Part shown: in pieces, positions 24,607-36,973 of the stretch
How the letters are laid out: each line of letters opens with the position of its first letter
Position numbering within the stretch: position 1 is the first letter of the stretch
Source: Xestospongia bergquistia
Taxonomy: Eukaryota > Porifera > Demospongiae > Haplosclerida > Petrosiidae
DNA length: 64,000 nucleotides
Assembly (NCBI GenBank): GCA_963965975.1
Contig: OZ014421.1
Coordinates: 2,655,001 to 2,719,000 of the forward strand
Direction: 5' to 3'
The notes under the pieces: model-generated
What the model was told of the DNA's origin: nothing
The model's input: only the letters and a program-made list of their open reading frames with translations
The model's database searches: none
Translations under genes and position numbers: made by a program

Positions 24607-25887
24607 TGTACATGTATTTTAGTCATATAATATAGCTACCATACACATATACACTATTGTAATGCCTATACTTTACCTTATACCTCTATTATATTATTAG
24701 AATAACATAATGTGTATTAATGTCACTTTTATAGTTATAACAATGATAGTGGAATATAGTACATTTCTGATCCAATTAAGTTAAGCAGTTAGTACCTTTC
24801 TTCCATATGTATTATAATACATTAATATTGGTTTATATTATATATAATAAGTATGTATTGTTGTAGTATTAATTATGTACATAACAGTTATGACATGACT
24901 ATAATTATACTGCTGCCAATATTTTGGTGTTATTATCTTAACTACATACACACATATGGTACATGTATAATCCTTTATATTGGAATTATGTGACTTTATC
25001 TAGGATGGGTTACTACAGCATTGTATAGAGTATAAAATTATGAAGGAAACTTTGTGGTATGTAGAAATAAGACTGATAATTACTAGTTTACATACATGTC
25101 TGACACTATATTGATGAGAACATTCCTTAACAAAATTATCTTTAAAGTATTTATATAGCTGTATGGCAAACCTTTAACCCTTTTAATTACAACATTTTAA
25201 TCAAGTTATAAGTTACATGTAGTAGAGCTAGCAAATTACATGGAAGGAACTAGTTATGTGATAGTACATTGAATTGTTGTCTCTTCTTATTACCTATAGT
25301 AGTGCTCACATGTTGAAATACTTGAATACAGCTAGTCAATATGGTTTCCGTGATATAGAAAAAAAGTAAGCAGATTTTCTAGTAATAGTACTATTGTACT
25401 TATAATGTATTATGTACTGTGATTTCTATCTTAATTTAGATGTCAGGATTAGTTACAAACTTGTCTAGTCATTGACTTCACAATACCTTTGCTTTTAGAC
25501 ATGAGGTACATAGAACTTGTACATTGATATTTGCTGATCATGTGGTAGTCACGTGCTCACTAATAGTCTCTTGTCCTATATTTAGTTTGGAATTACTGAC
25601 TGAATTGATAAAGAGTCCAGATTTGTTTGTGTTACATATTGTCTACTCACTAGCTAAAAAGGTACTTACACAACAAGCTAATATCATATTGTTATATCTC
25701 TACATGTGATAAATGGATCAGTGGATGGATGAATGGAAGGATAGACAGATCAATGAACAATAATGTATTTCAATTTAAGTTACTCTTCTTATTTAGTGGT
25801 TATTTCTACATCTTAATCCAACATGGAATGATAGCCTTTCCAAACTCACTTCATCAGCCGAAGCCTTCTTTAGAGAGAGAAGTAAGA

Positions 25888-26295
25888 AACACATAATACA
25901 TGTACACTTCACCATAATACATGTACATGTACACTTTAGCACAATACATGTGATACATCAACATGTACACTTCACCATAATACATATACATGTACACTTT
26001 AGCATAATACATGTACACATACATTAACATAATACATGTATATGTACACTTTAGCATAATACATGTACACTAACATAATACATGTACATGTACACTTTAG
26101 CATAATATATGTAGACGTACATTAACATAATACATGTACATGTACACTTTAGCATAATACATGTACACATACATTAACATAATACATGTACATGTACACT
26201 TTAGCATAATACATGAACACGTACACTAACATAATACATGTACATGTACACTTTAGCACAATACATGAACATGTATACTTTTGTATAATACATGT
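25888..26295. repeat. Minisatellite rich in ACATGTACATGT
   Basis: About 400 bp of imperfect tandem units combine CACTTTAGCATAATACATGT with short palindromes (ACATGTACATGT) and CATTAACATAA spacers. It lies in the GMCL-like intron between 25881 and 26464. Open frames read from it on the minus strand are repeat artefacts. Confidence 0.9.
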
Positions 26296-27565
26296 ACATT
26301 TACATTAAATAAATAATAATATTTATGTATAAATTGAGAAATATATGTACATGTATATTACATATTGTTATTATTGAGTTTATATTTATACACCTATATT
26401 ATTATTATATTGCCTATAGTTATATACATGTGCATGTAAATGTATCTCAATTCTAATCATAAGTTGAAGGAGTTTACCTAGAGACAGAGGAAGGTCGTCA
26501 ATATCAGGAACTATTTCATTCCATTCACCTTCGTGACATCATTAATGACTTTTCCTCAATAATTATCTTAGAAAATGACAAAATTATACCACAAGGTAAT
26601 AATAAGAACAAGATTGACTTTTAGTTGTACTATAAAAAACAATACTATTGAACTCTTGGTGTTAATTTAGTTAACTCTATTGGTTACTAGAATGTATATT
26701 ACTTTCCTGTTGTGAGTACTACTGGAACTACAATATAGTATGTATTGTTAGTATTACATCATGTTTATTAGATTGGCTGTTACCATTATATCATCATCAG
26801 TGGGTTAAAATGATCACAGTTAATCAGAGACTAGACCATGGGTAAGTGAAATGTTTATAATTTGACCGCTGAAATTTAGTCTTCTCTTGTTCTTATTTTA
26901 GACCTGGATCATTAACTAAAGATGATTTTAATTATTATGCTATTAGATGTGGTTGTATATTATAGAAATCAGATGAGGTAGGTTGTCATATATATTAATT
27001 TTTGATAAATGGAAGGATGTGTGGACCAGTAGATGGACAAATATATACACTAATATACTAATAAACAAACAGATAATATTGTTATTAACTAAAAGTTTAA
27101 TTTTGTTTAGTACTGTTGGCGTTGGACAGGGTTTTTTTGGTGTTGATATTCTCCTCATATACAAGGATGGGTTAGTAAAATAATAACCATTCTATTATTT
27201 GATTGTTGTTGTTTAAAATTTGTATATGCTTCCAATAAATATTTGTATTATTAATTAGTTTGATCTTTGTGAAGAGAAACACACAAAGTTATCCTTGTTT
27301 AGCAGCTGTCAGTCTACAAAAGGAACGGTCATTGACCTTTAGGTTAATTAAAATTAATAAATTAACATAATTATGTCCTTAAGTATATTGTTCTCAACAT
27401 AAGTTTACACTAGGAAATCCTCTTATCACTGTAATATTTTCCTACTGTTAGACTTAGAGTAGTATCCTTCGGTAAGAATAAGCAAGTGTGTAGTTCTCAA
27501 GACACAGGTATTGTTCATTTGACTCTAGCTCCAGATGAGGTAAGAGATAAAAGGATAAAACATTA

Positions 27566-27736
<171 letters not shown>

Positions 27737-27845
27737 ACAGCATATATTAACTGTTGACAAACAAGTCAAGTTTCCATTATACATTAGCTTTAACTTTTCA
27801 TTTACTTCATCTTATATTATTCCTACTTTGTATACATCAATATGA

Positions 27846-28950
27846 GCATTGTTTATTAATTAATGCACTAATATGCCTCACCCTGGTGCAAAATGACTGT
27901 AATAAGAAATACTGATGATGATTAATTGCCATAACAGTAGGATAGTCCAACTTGCATGTAGTAATAAGATTCAAAAGCTGTGGAGCCAATACTTGATAAT
28001 ATCAATAGTAGCGATAATAGTCAATAGTAGCAATTCGATATTAAGTTAGTAAATCCTCTTACAAATGAGTAATTAGTAATCAGCTCTTCTTGCCAATTTG
28101 CTTTCTCAATAGCTGGTCAACTAAGCACACATAATTACTTACTACATGTAGCCACACACATGAAACATTATTTGTGGTTGCAGGTTCTCCTCTCCTATAT
28201 TGTATATGTGTATCTAGGTATTGCCTGATGTTTAGGGTTCATGCTCAAAATAATTTTACTATAATATATCCATATATGGTCATAATATCACTTCACACTG
28301 TATATCCTGTCTCTAATTTTATAAATTTCTTTGTCATTGTAGGGATAGTCTTTGTTAGTTCATGAGACAAAGAAGCTACATTGAAGTTTGGCAAAGTCTC
28401 TTTGTATAGCTGCATCATTATATCATGCTATTATATTGGTAGTAGAAGAAAACCTTATGAAGTCCTGAAAAGGTATATATATTTTGTATTCTGTAAAATT
28501 GATACCTATTATCATGTACTAGTATAAATTTTACTGTTGTTGACTAATTGTGGTTTTTCATTGCTTGCATTAAAAAGTATAATTGGAGAGTGGAAAGCTT
28601 TATTCCACTTATCTCATCAAATATTTACCACTTTTAGAAACAATATAATTTTCCTGGATTTCATGCTATTATCTATAATTATTAATCAAATATTAATCCC
28701 TTACTTTGTTAGTAGTTTACTTCACAAACAATGATTCTAACATAGAAAATGACCCTATCTTTGATGCAATCACAAGTATATATATAATCTAGTTGTTTGG
28801 CTTTCACTATGATATCATTATAAAAATTAATTGGTTGATTTAACCAATATATGGTTATAGAGGTTGCATGTGAATGTAGTGAATGTATTATGATGCAAGA
28901 GAGTAAACATACACTGTTTTTGGTTACCGATACACTATTAGTAGCACAAA
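27846..28950. other. Intergenic AT-rich stretch
   Basis: No exon was recognised on either strand. Small open frames (for example 28537-28731 and 28709-28984) look like chance AT-rich translations rich in Ile, Phe and Tyr. Confidence 0.5.
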
Positions 28951-29105
28951 CCCTTTGATACGGGGGCAAATTAAAAGTAATCATGCTCTTGTGCGGGCTA
29001 CTTTTGCAATAATGCTTTTCAACAATAGCAACTCTTTAAACCTTACTATAGCAACTAGGTAACACTTACTGGTAAGTAATTAGTGTAACAGTGTATGTAA
29101 GTTAT
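28951..29105. mobile_element. Partial copy of the piggyBac-type MITE of 57.2 kb
   Basis: It starts CCCTTTGATACGGGGGCAAA and shares GTAATCATGC, GGCTAC, TTTGCAATAATGCTT and GGTAAGTAATT with 57195-57345, in the same order. The TTAA flank is lost (CAAA instead) and no right end was found. Confidence 0.7.
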
Positions 29106-29329
29106 TATAAGCTTATACCATAACAACAGGAAAAGCTGAAGCCTGTAGTATACTACGACAAAGAAGCACTTACATTTTGAAGCCACTTCCAAGGCAGTGA
29201 AACTCAACTAATTATATTATGAACATACAGTTGTTCTCTTCGTTTTGTGGGTAGTCTGTTGATACTTTGTTCTAAGCCAAAATATGTAAACTAACTGCAC
29301 AACAAAGGATACTAGGAAACACCTCACTG

Positions 29330-29657
29330 TAACACTCACTCAACTTACCTCACTGTAAGTTAGGAGAGAGATATGCCTGCCAGTCATAAGTTGATATGAG
29401 AGATTCGCTCTCTTGTGTACCAACTAATCTTACATGGTTGATATAACCAGACTTGTTCACGTCATTTAAATATCACTAAGACATTCTGCATGTGTTCTCC
29501 GATAACACTGCTTCATTAAGCCATAACATGAATCTGGAGTGAACTTAGTGTGTCCAACCACTATGAATGATGAAATAATTGAACAACTTACTGGAAAATA
29601 CACAATAGCGACTTTGGTGCCTTTTTTGTATCTACGGTCACATATGCATAATATCAT
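29330..29657 (-). pseudogene. Transposon-protein fragment with an HTKFxPD motif
   Basis: On the minus strand, from 29657 downwards, the translation has VGHTKFTPDSCYGLMKQCYR, then RRTHAECLSDI and, after a frame change, VNKSGYINHVRLVGTQESES followed by TYDWQAYL. I recall the HTKF.PD.CFGL.K..(Y/F)RRT block from multi-copy, probably transposon-encoded proteins of sponges and cnidarians; the exact family name is uncertain. Frameshifts and small size mark it as dead. Confidence 0.55.
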
Positions 29658-29705
29658 TGGAACTAACTCGATTTCATAATACTAAAATGTAAGAAGAAAT
29701 AGTGC

Positions 29706-30850
29706 TACATATTAGGTGTATAGCAACTAGTACTGGGGTTAATGTCATGTACTTAAACAATTAAAAGACATTTACTTCCTGGCCTGGCAGCAAAGAATGG
29801 TTTGAGAGTCTTGCAGTTACTATTTACTATAGCTATAGCTCCAAATACATTAGATGTAGTGCCAAATCAAAAACAATGATAGCATTTACTACAGTTAAGG
29901 ACAATACAACTTCTCTAATATAATTATGTTTTTAATATTTATCAATTAACAATTAATAGTAATTTTGTTAAAAACTAATATACACAAATAATAGTTGGCT
30001 TAATTTAATTTTGGTAACATCAAACAAAATTATATTTGTACACTTACAGTGCATTATTGTCTTGTGAATAATGTTATATACACAATATAATGACATAATA
30101 ACCCTAACATAATATTACACAAGTACAATAAAGGAGAATACCATACATTGCTTTGGTTGTTCTTATCATAATCTACAAAAGTTCACAATAACAAACATTT
30201 ATTAAGGAGCAATAATTTGATAATTACATACTTAACTATAATTATATAAATTCTTTAAATAAAAGTTATACACAATAGAGAACCCTACACTAGAAGGTTT
30301 GAACCTCTCTGTAAAATGTCATAATAGTTATTACAATAAGAAAAAAGAGGAATAACAACAGAAATGTATAAGTCTATCCAAGATACAAGATATAATTATA
30401 TGACAAATCACAAAACAAAATGTTTTGACAAAGTGGTCCCTTATTGGAAATCAAGTCACATTTATACAATACGCATAATAGTATATTGAATACAAAATCA
30501 AAGTAATAAAGACTAATTGATAGCTCATTATGTCATATACAAACCTTCAACATTATTCAACAATATAATTACTTATTATCAATAATGATACAAATGTAAC
30601 AAACAACATTAACAAAATATTGACCAAAAAGTCAATTAATAATTAATATTAATTAGAACTAAATTAAAATCATCAATCATTGTAGGAGAATATCAATTAT
30701 ACAAATATAAATAAATGTATTATATATTGTTTAGAGTGCCCTGAGAATAATGTTAACTTGTTAGCAAAGATGTGAGTTGAAATTAATAAGTCATCTATGG
30801 AGAATTTCTGTAGACTTCGTTCATAATAATTGAATACTCCTATCAAATGA
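29706..30850. other. AT-rich stretch without recognised features
   Basis: No exon, terminal repeat or tandem array was recognised on either strand. Confidence 0.5.
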
Positions 30851-31257
30851 CTTAAAAGTAACTATAGAATTCCACAACACTTATCTATGAAAAAAACATC
30901 AGCATTAGCATCCATCTGTCTAGTATTATTTTAATAAATAAAGAGTATCACATACTTTCTTGTCTCTTTTCTTGACCATTAACAATAGTTTCAGATATTT
31001 TTTTGCTGGCCTCTTTGTCTCATATGATTTTCATTTTCTATTTCAATCTCTTCTATAGTAGTAGAAAATATTAACATATACCCACATACTATATGAATTT
31101 CATATTTTATTACTCATAATTTAGTGATATATACTTGTTGATATTACAACCAATGAATACAATTTATAATTACTATAATCATGCCCTAGCTCATAGTCAT
31201 TAACCATTTTTATGGTTCCTTAATGCTAACATACCAATAGTTAGTGGTAAAATAAAC

Positions 31258-33442
31258 CTACTGTCTTGACTGACTGGTATAGCTGGAATACTTGTATCAC
31301 CTATAAAAAATGAAATATCAGCATATCAGCTAGTACATCATTATAACAACATGTACTGTATAATGTACTTCTATGAAAGAGTATATAATATAAATTGATG
31401 CTGTTGAAACAGGACAATATATAAAAAAAGTTGGTTTGGCAACCTCTCCAGGCTCATTAACATTTAAATAAATATGATATCAAAACATTTATAATCTTAA
31501 AGCTTATGGCTTTCTGGATCCAAGTGCTTGTATATAGTCACAAGACACACACACACACACACACAAAGCAAGTACCAAATCTCCTTGGCCCCCTTGCCCA
31601 TGCATGTGGTAATTGGTAAAAGTCAAAATATCTACAAGCAACCACAAAGTATACGGAACTAGTGATAACCACCATGAGTAATGACCTTGTTCAGTTATAG
31701 TTAAATTGAAACAAGTGGACAATTACTTATAATACACTTGTAAATAATGAATACATACTTACAATTTGATACTATTACATGTAAACTAGTAACATCCTTT
31801 ATAGTCTCTAGAGTGCCTTCATTTTCAGCTACCTGTACAAAATGATTTAAAATGTTAACTACTAAAATCAATGATACTAACTATAGGGTTAGTTTTTCAA
31901 GTCAATAATAATGTTATTGTGGAAATTTATACTATAATAACTAAAAAACACTAAAGCTCAGAACTATTAGACACAGTACTAGCTGAAATGCACTGACTAA
32001 TGTTAGTTAGTAATTGCCATGGTGATACTGAATGAGAACTTAACAAGTAATTTAGAATAAAATAGGATGCAGGATTGTCTGAGAATAAAACGATGTGGCA
32101 AATGATGTTAAACATGACAAGTGCCAGCTTAATCATAATGGTGTGGTAGTATCAGTAATGTTCAGCAGTTTTTTTAGGATTCTGTTTTTTTACTAAGATA
32201 CATATTTTGTAAACTTAGAAAAATAGACTCATACCAACAACAGTTCTCTCTAGATGTATCATAACAAGTATGGGCACAAAGAAACCAGTCAAGGTGAATA
32301 AAATTGTCATAACTTTGAAATGAAATATTTCCCACATCATTACTGCATTTTGTAACATAACAGCTTATTGTACAAAATGACAACTTTCCAACTATCAAGT
32401 TTTCACTCTCTGGCAGGCTTTTATCATAGAATTTATAGTGCTAAACTTTACAGGTCTCTACCATATTCTTTTAAAATTAGATTAATTCAAAGTTCATTGT
32501 CTGGTACAGACAGACAGACAGTCACACATACATAGCCTAAACAATCCTACAGAGACTATCCAAGATGAAATTGATTGGATATATAACCCTAAACATATAC
32601 TAAACCCCACAGTCCATCTAGATATACTATGATACATACTGTAGACCACAAGTTTTACAAAGTTTGAACTGAATATTGGATTAACTAACCAGTGTTCTTA
32701 GACAATTTTCATACTTCCAAGCAACATTATTCTCTTTAATAGATCATAAAGCACTCAACAAATTCCTTCTAGTTGCCATTTCAACTTTTTCTTGAATCCA
32801 TAACCGATACATACTAGTCATATTAGTATATGCATCTAGTTCTAGCATTAGTAATTAGCCTGGTTGCTGATCCAAGAGTATCTCTAGTGAAGTAAATATA
32901 TAATTCTATTTATTAAGTATTATAGTTATTAATATTAAAAATATTCATCAAACACACTACCTAAATACTTAGAAATTAAAGATTTTACAAAGATAAATAC
33001 ATACATTTCTAAATATAAACATTATAATTCAATTGACTATATATATGATGGCATAACAAGTCTTATCAACTTAACATAAAATGACATAAGGTCTGTGTTG
33101 AACTATTTAACTTACATGATATCATTCAGTTACCATCATGTATCTTTACATACGTGTAAAGAATGGTTTTATAACTAAGATTGCCCAGATGTTCTTAATA
33201 ATTTATATGAGCATATTAGTTAATCTGTGTTATATTTACAATATACTTAACTCTTTGGGTCATGTGATCGGGATTCGTGACTAGGTAGAGATTGTCCAGA
33301 TATTCCACCAGTGGATACTCCTAATATGAGAAGAGAATTGTACATTAAGTAGGTAGTTTGTATTTTATTAAAAGTATATACTCACTCATTTGTTCATGTG
33401 ATTTTGACTCATCTACAGGCAAAGATTGTCCAGATACTCCAT
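31258..33442 (-). pseudogene. Decayed Death-domain gene
   Basis: Minus strand. Exon 33386-33442 (DGVSGQSLPVDESKSHEQM) and exon 33252-33320 (VSTGGISGQSLPSHESRSHD) are tandem-duplicated linkers in phase 1. They join in phase to 32690-32883, which reads like the second half of a Death domain (MYRLWIQEKVEMATRRNLLS, SIKENNVAWKYENCL). That exon has in-frame TAA and TGA codons. It joins in phase 0 to about 32227-32446, a Cys-rich stretch (LSFCTISCYVTKCSNDVG, FLCAHTCYDTSRENCCW). Smaller exon-like pieces lie at about 31760-31850 (VAENEGTLETIKDVTSLHV) and 31258-31301 (GDTSIPAIPVSQD). The linker-plus-Death layout echoes the gene at 642-8605. What the Cys-rich part is, and whether the lower pieces belong, is unclear. 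Confidence 0.5.
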
Positions 33443-33559
33443 CTGTGGATAATTTCTACATCATATACAATAACATATACTGATGCTCTGACATCATTTT
33501 TATTTAGTCTATTTTTCTAATTTTACAAAATATGTATCTTAGCAAAAAAACAGAATCCT

Positions 33560-33875
33560 AAAAAAACTGCAAGTAAAAATGGGGATCAACCTGGGGCTTT
33601 CCATTTTGATCAGCCACAAATGCGAAAGCACTTGATACACTGTCTAGAAACACAGTGTCTCTCAGACTTTCCAGTTCAGCGAAGAAGGAGAAGAGGTAGT
33701 TAAGCATTCATATGCTCTGTACATCTACTGTTCCTGTAGAATGCCTGAACGTCCAGGATGTACAATGGTGCAGTGCTCTACCTGTGGAGAGTGGTTCCAT
33801 GTTGGTGTATGTGTGACTATACCCACTGAAATTTTACACTCATCTACAAAGTGGTCCTGTAACAAGTGTATTTAG
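33560..33875 (+). pseudogene. Ulp1/C48-protease tail plus PHD finger fragment
   Basis: One frame gives FHFDQPQMRKHLIHCLETQC, resembling the C-terminal end of transposon-borne Ulp1-type cysteine proteases. After a one-frame shift, a PHD finger follows: YCSCRMPERPGCTMVQCSTC, then GEWFHVGVCV and WSCNKCI before TAG. The Cys4-His-Cys3 pattern is complete. This protease-PHD pairing is, to my recollection, frequent in multi-copy sponge transposon proteins. Only the 3' end is present and the frame is broken, so it is a remnant. Confidence 0.65.
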
Positions 33876-33949
33876 TATAGTGTCAACACATTGCAACATA
33901 GAGATCATTAATTATTCATGATGGTCTTTATGTTTTAGTTTTGTCGAAA

Positions 33950-34140
33950 TATTAGTTCCAGGGGGCAATATATTATGAAAAAGAAGGACCTAAGGGGGAT
34001 TTATTATTTGAGAGAGGATCCATATATTTCAACATGCCACTGAAATATAAGTTCCAAGGGGATCAAATATTGCAAAATATTAGGACCGGGGGGGGGGGGG
34101 GGAACAAATTAAGGGGGAACCAATTTTTTGTGACAGGCCT
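33950..34140. repeat. G-rich repeat with a 15-base G run
   Basis: Imperfect units with AT(A)TTAG(TTCC)AGGGGG and AAGGGGGA motifs end in a G15 homopolymer near 34089-34103. It contrasts sharply with the AT-rich surroundings. It may be a G-quadruplex former. Confidence 0.6.
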
Positions 34141-34314
34141 TACCAGTATAAAGTGACTACTCCAGCAATATGGAGCCATTTCTTTGTAAGAGATTCCTTC
34201 TCTTTATTTGATTCACTCATTTTTCTAACCATGGAGTTGGAGACTTGTGGCCTGGGGTGGAATGAGTAAGTCAATTGTGTCCCTGCTAATTATGAATAAT
34301 TAATTATATTGCAG

Positions 34315-35902
34315 TCTCATTCATTAATAGCCAGTGCATCAAAGAGAAGTAGAAGTGTAAGTTATTTATAGTAAATTATATTATTATAATTATCATGAGA
34401 TACTATGGCATAGGCTCAGAGTGGAGATACTCAGTTATCAAAGTTCTTGTCTTATATTTGTCGTCATGGAGCAGTAAACAAAGGGTTAACAATACATGAG
34501 GGTTAGTCTACATGTAGTTTTGTGGTTGTACTCCTGTCATTAGGTGGCTTTATTAATGTTGATGATATCTTAGAATTGAGAGATGCTCAAAAAATGGCTA
34601 CACATTAGCTGATGTACAAAGTGTTGTAGCTAACTGTTCAAAACAAAGATTTACACTTCGAAATGATCCTCATCCTCAAATACGAGCTAATCAAGGCCAT
34701 TCTATACATGTACTTATATAATATGACCTTTGACGTATAGACTTCATTATGTGTGTGTGTAGGTGGATGGTTTAGAACTGGTACCCATTATGTCACCTGA
34801 CAAAGCACCTGTAGTTGTTCATGGGACATACTTTAAGGTATGGGAATAAATTAAAACATCAAGTGGGTGTGGTCTTAGACAAGCCTTATTTAATTACAGT
34901 GCATAATTTTAGAGTCTTAGTCGTATGGCAAGGACTCATGTTCATTTTGTAGCTCTTTTACCTAGAGAGAGTGGTGTAATTAGTGGTAAATTATAATGTT
35001 AATGAGGAAATCCCTTATAATTATTGTAGGAACGAGAGCTTCATGTCAGGTAATAATTTATCTTATTTAAAGAAGGCATTAGAAAGTATGACCTAATAGT
35101 AGTAATTAATTATGTGGGTGTGGTTTGTGCTAGATGGACTCAATTTTTATTGTTCATCAAACAATGTTATTTATGTGCTGGAGATGAGAATGGATTTATT
35201 GATCCACAATACTTTGAGCAAGTCTATGAAGTACACACTGGTAAAAATCTAGAAATATGAAACTTTATAATATGTATTTATTGTAAATTTATTTTTATTT
35301 AAAAGAATAATATAAACTCCACCCCCTAAGAAATACTCAATATTGACTGATACATAAGTATACACTGGGCTACTCACACTCACAAGCTTAGGATATACTA
35401 AGTATCCAATAATACCAGTGTTTAGAGGTACCTTGTACACTGGTCTCAGGAATTAACCATTCCAAGTAAAATAAAATTAGTATGAATACTTATACATCAG
35501 CTGAGGTCATATTAAGATGTACCAGTGATACTTGGTATTGAGAAGCAAACATGTACTAAACATAGCCAGTATCAAGTTTAGGATACACAGTGTTGAGATT
35601 GGTCCCAGTCTTAGGGACTACTTATTATCCTGGAATATATAGGATTGCTAATTAATACAAAGGACAAGATATGGTAGTACTTGTATTTACATTTGTGGAA
35701 ATTTTTTGAAGTTAGAGATTATAGGACATTATAAAATAGTTTCTCTCTAGACCTCTCTAACCTTCAACGTCTACCCTCAATTCCTCATTCTGGTTCATCT
35801 GATCAAGAAAACTTACAGTGATCTCGTAGCACAAGTAGTGAAACCAGTAGACAAGAAAATGATGAACCACTTGGATCCCAAGACCTCATTAACATGATGT
35901 AA
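34315..35902 (+). pseudogene. tRNA 2'-phosphotransferase-like gene (TRPT1/Tpt1), apparently disabled
   Basis: Tpt1 removes the splice-junction 2'-phosphate from tRNA, using NAD+. Exons: 34315-34356, 34414-34501 (LSKFLSYICRHGAVNKGL), 34544-34709 (ADVQSVVANCSKQRFTLRND, then RANQGHS), 34763-34837 (PVVVHGTYFK), 34913-34985 (SLSRMARTHVHFVALLPRES), 35030-35082, 35134-35240 (NGFIDPQYFEQVYE), 35751-35902. The RHG, R(A)NQGHS, VHGTY and SRM..(T/N)HVHF blocks are the family's NAD/RNA-binding signatures. Lesions: one base missing in an A run near 34592, another near 35062, another near 35184, and TGA at 35819-35821 in an otherwise open frame to TAA at 35900. Introns are retained. The 5' end is unresolved: an ATG at about 34231 does not match phase. 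Either a pseudogene or locally poor sequence. Confidence 0.82.
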
Positions 35903-36614
35903 TTCTGACATCATTAATATGAACACCCAGCCCCACCCCCTATTAAATGAAACAATAGATAAATTATTTTTAAGTGTAATAAAATATTCATTGTAATCTT
36001 TATAGTAAGTTGGTGTGTATGGAGAATATTGTGATTCTACAACACACAAGGTTTAAAAAACAGTATTACACAAAAAATGACAGTTTTAGAAACACAGATA
36101 CTAGCGGACATTTATATATTGTAAGTTCGTCGATAGTTGATTTGTCCTGGGATGGTTCATTTAGGAGTTCATATTTGACCTCAGTGCATATGTGTCCCTT
36201 TAATATTATGTTCTTGATACTTTGTATACTTTGGGATGGTCCTTATAGTAGCCCATATGTGTCCCTTAGTACCAAGTATCTTTTGATACTTATTACATTC
36301 TGGGATAGTTCATTTAGGGGTTCATTTTGGATCCAAGTACATATAATTATATCCCTTACTACTAAGAATTCCTGAATATGGAATCTCATCATTTTCACTA
36401 ACAAAAAGCTTACTGTATAAGTAACTTTACCAGGACCATTGCCAATATCATCCTTATCCTTATTCATCAAATATTATTTTCTTCATAATATTCAGTTTCT
36501 GCCAAAAAATATTTTCTGGAGGCAAATTAGAGGAAATTGCATTTAAAAAGTACTTAACTAGCAAGACTCTACAATTGATACAAAAAGTAACTATAGCAGG
36601 ATCATGAAGTCTAT
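35903..36614. repeat. Imperfect 70-100 bp repeats (36140-36370) in a gene-free stretch
   Basis: Three diverged units share GGGAT(G/A)GTTCATTTAG, ATATGTGTCCCTT and AGTACCAAGTA-like blocks at about 36150, 36232 and 36301. They give rise to a spurious 121-codon open frame. The rest of the interval shows nothing. Confidence 0.55.
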
Positions 36615-36973
36615 AGTCATGTTGCTTAAGTAGCAACAATAGTGAACTGAGGCTCACTGTCAGTAGCAACTTATATCATTATAGCTACATCATCTGGCAC
36701 AAAAGTAACACTCTCTTTACTACTGATATTCCTTTCAGTAGAATTCGGTTAAGTAGCAAGTGATAATGGTTGTGGTGACAGTGATGATAGTGGTGGTGAC
36801 ATGTCAAGTGGACTAGAGGAACCGCTACGACAATCTTTTACTTTAAGCCACCTACCTTGATGAAGGTATATGTGGTGATGCTCTTTAAATGTCTTAGAAG
36901 ACAAGAGATTTTTGCAGTTATTGCAATAAATATAATCATTCATAATAGGTTTCTCCCTTGTTTTTCCAACCAT
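36615..36973 (-). pseudogene. Zinc-finger-like N-terminus of a transposon protein
   Basis: The minus-strand ATG at 36973 opens a frame with YCNNCKNLLSSKTFKEHHHI, then LHQGRWLKVK. This Cys2-His2-like head resembles N-termini of multi-copy transposon proteins in sponges and cnidarians. The same frame stays coding-like beyond the first TAA (NSTERNISSKESVTFVPDDV) but meets further stops. No downstream catalytic part was recognised. Confidence 0.45.

Noticed and set aside
25178..25200. TTAACCCTTTTAATTA as a piggyBac end
   Set aside because: Only the first bases match, with no subterminal palindrome and no partner end nearby.
25854..26057. Met/Tyr-rich minus-strand frame
   Set aside because: Translation of the ACATGTACATGT minisatellite inside the GMCL-like intron.
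34231..34267. ATG (MELETCGLGWN) as first exon of the TRPT1-like gene
   Set aside because: Its donor is in phase 2 while the next exon reads in phase 0, so the junction does not fit.
36010..36375. 121-codon plus-strand frame
   Set aside because: It falls on diverged non-coding repeats and shows no recognisable domain or splice context.
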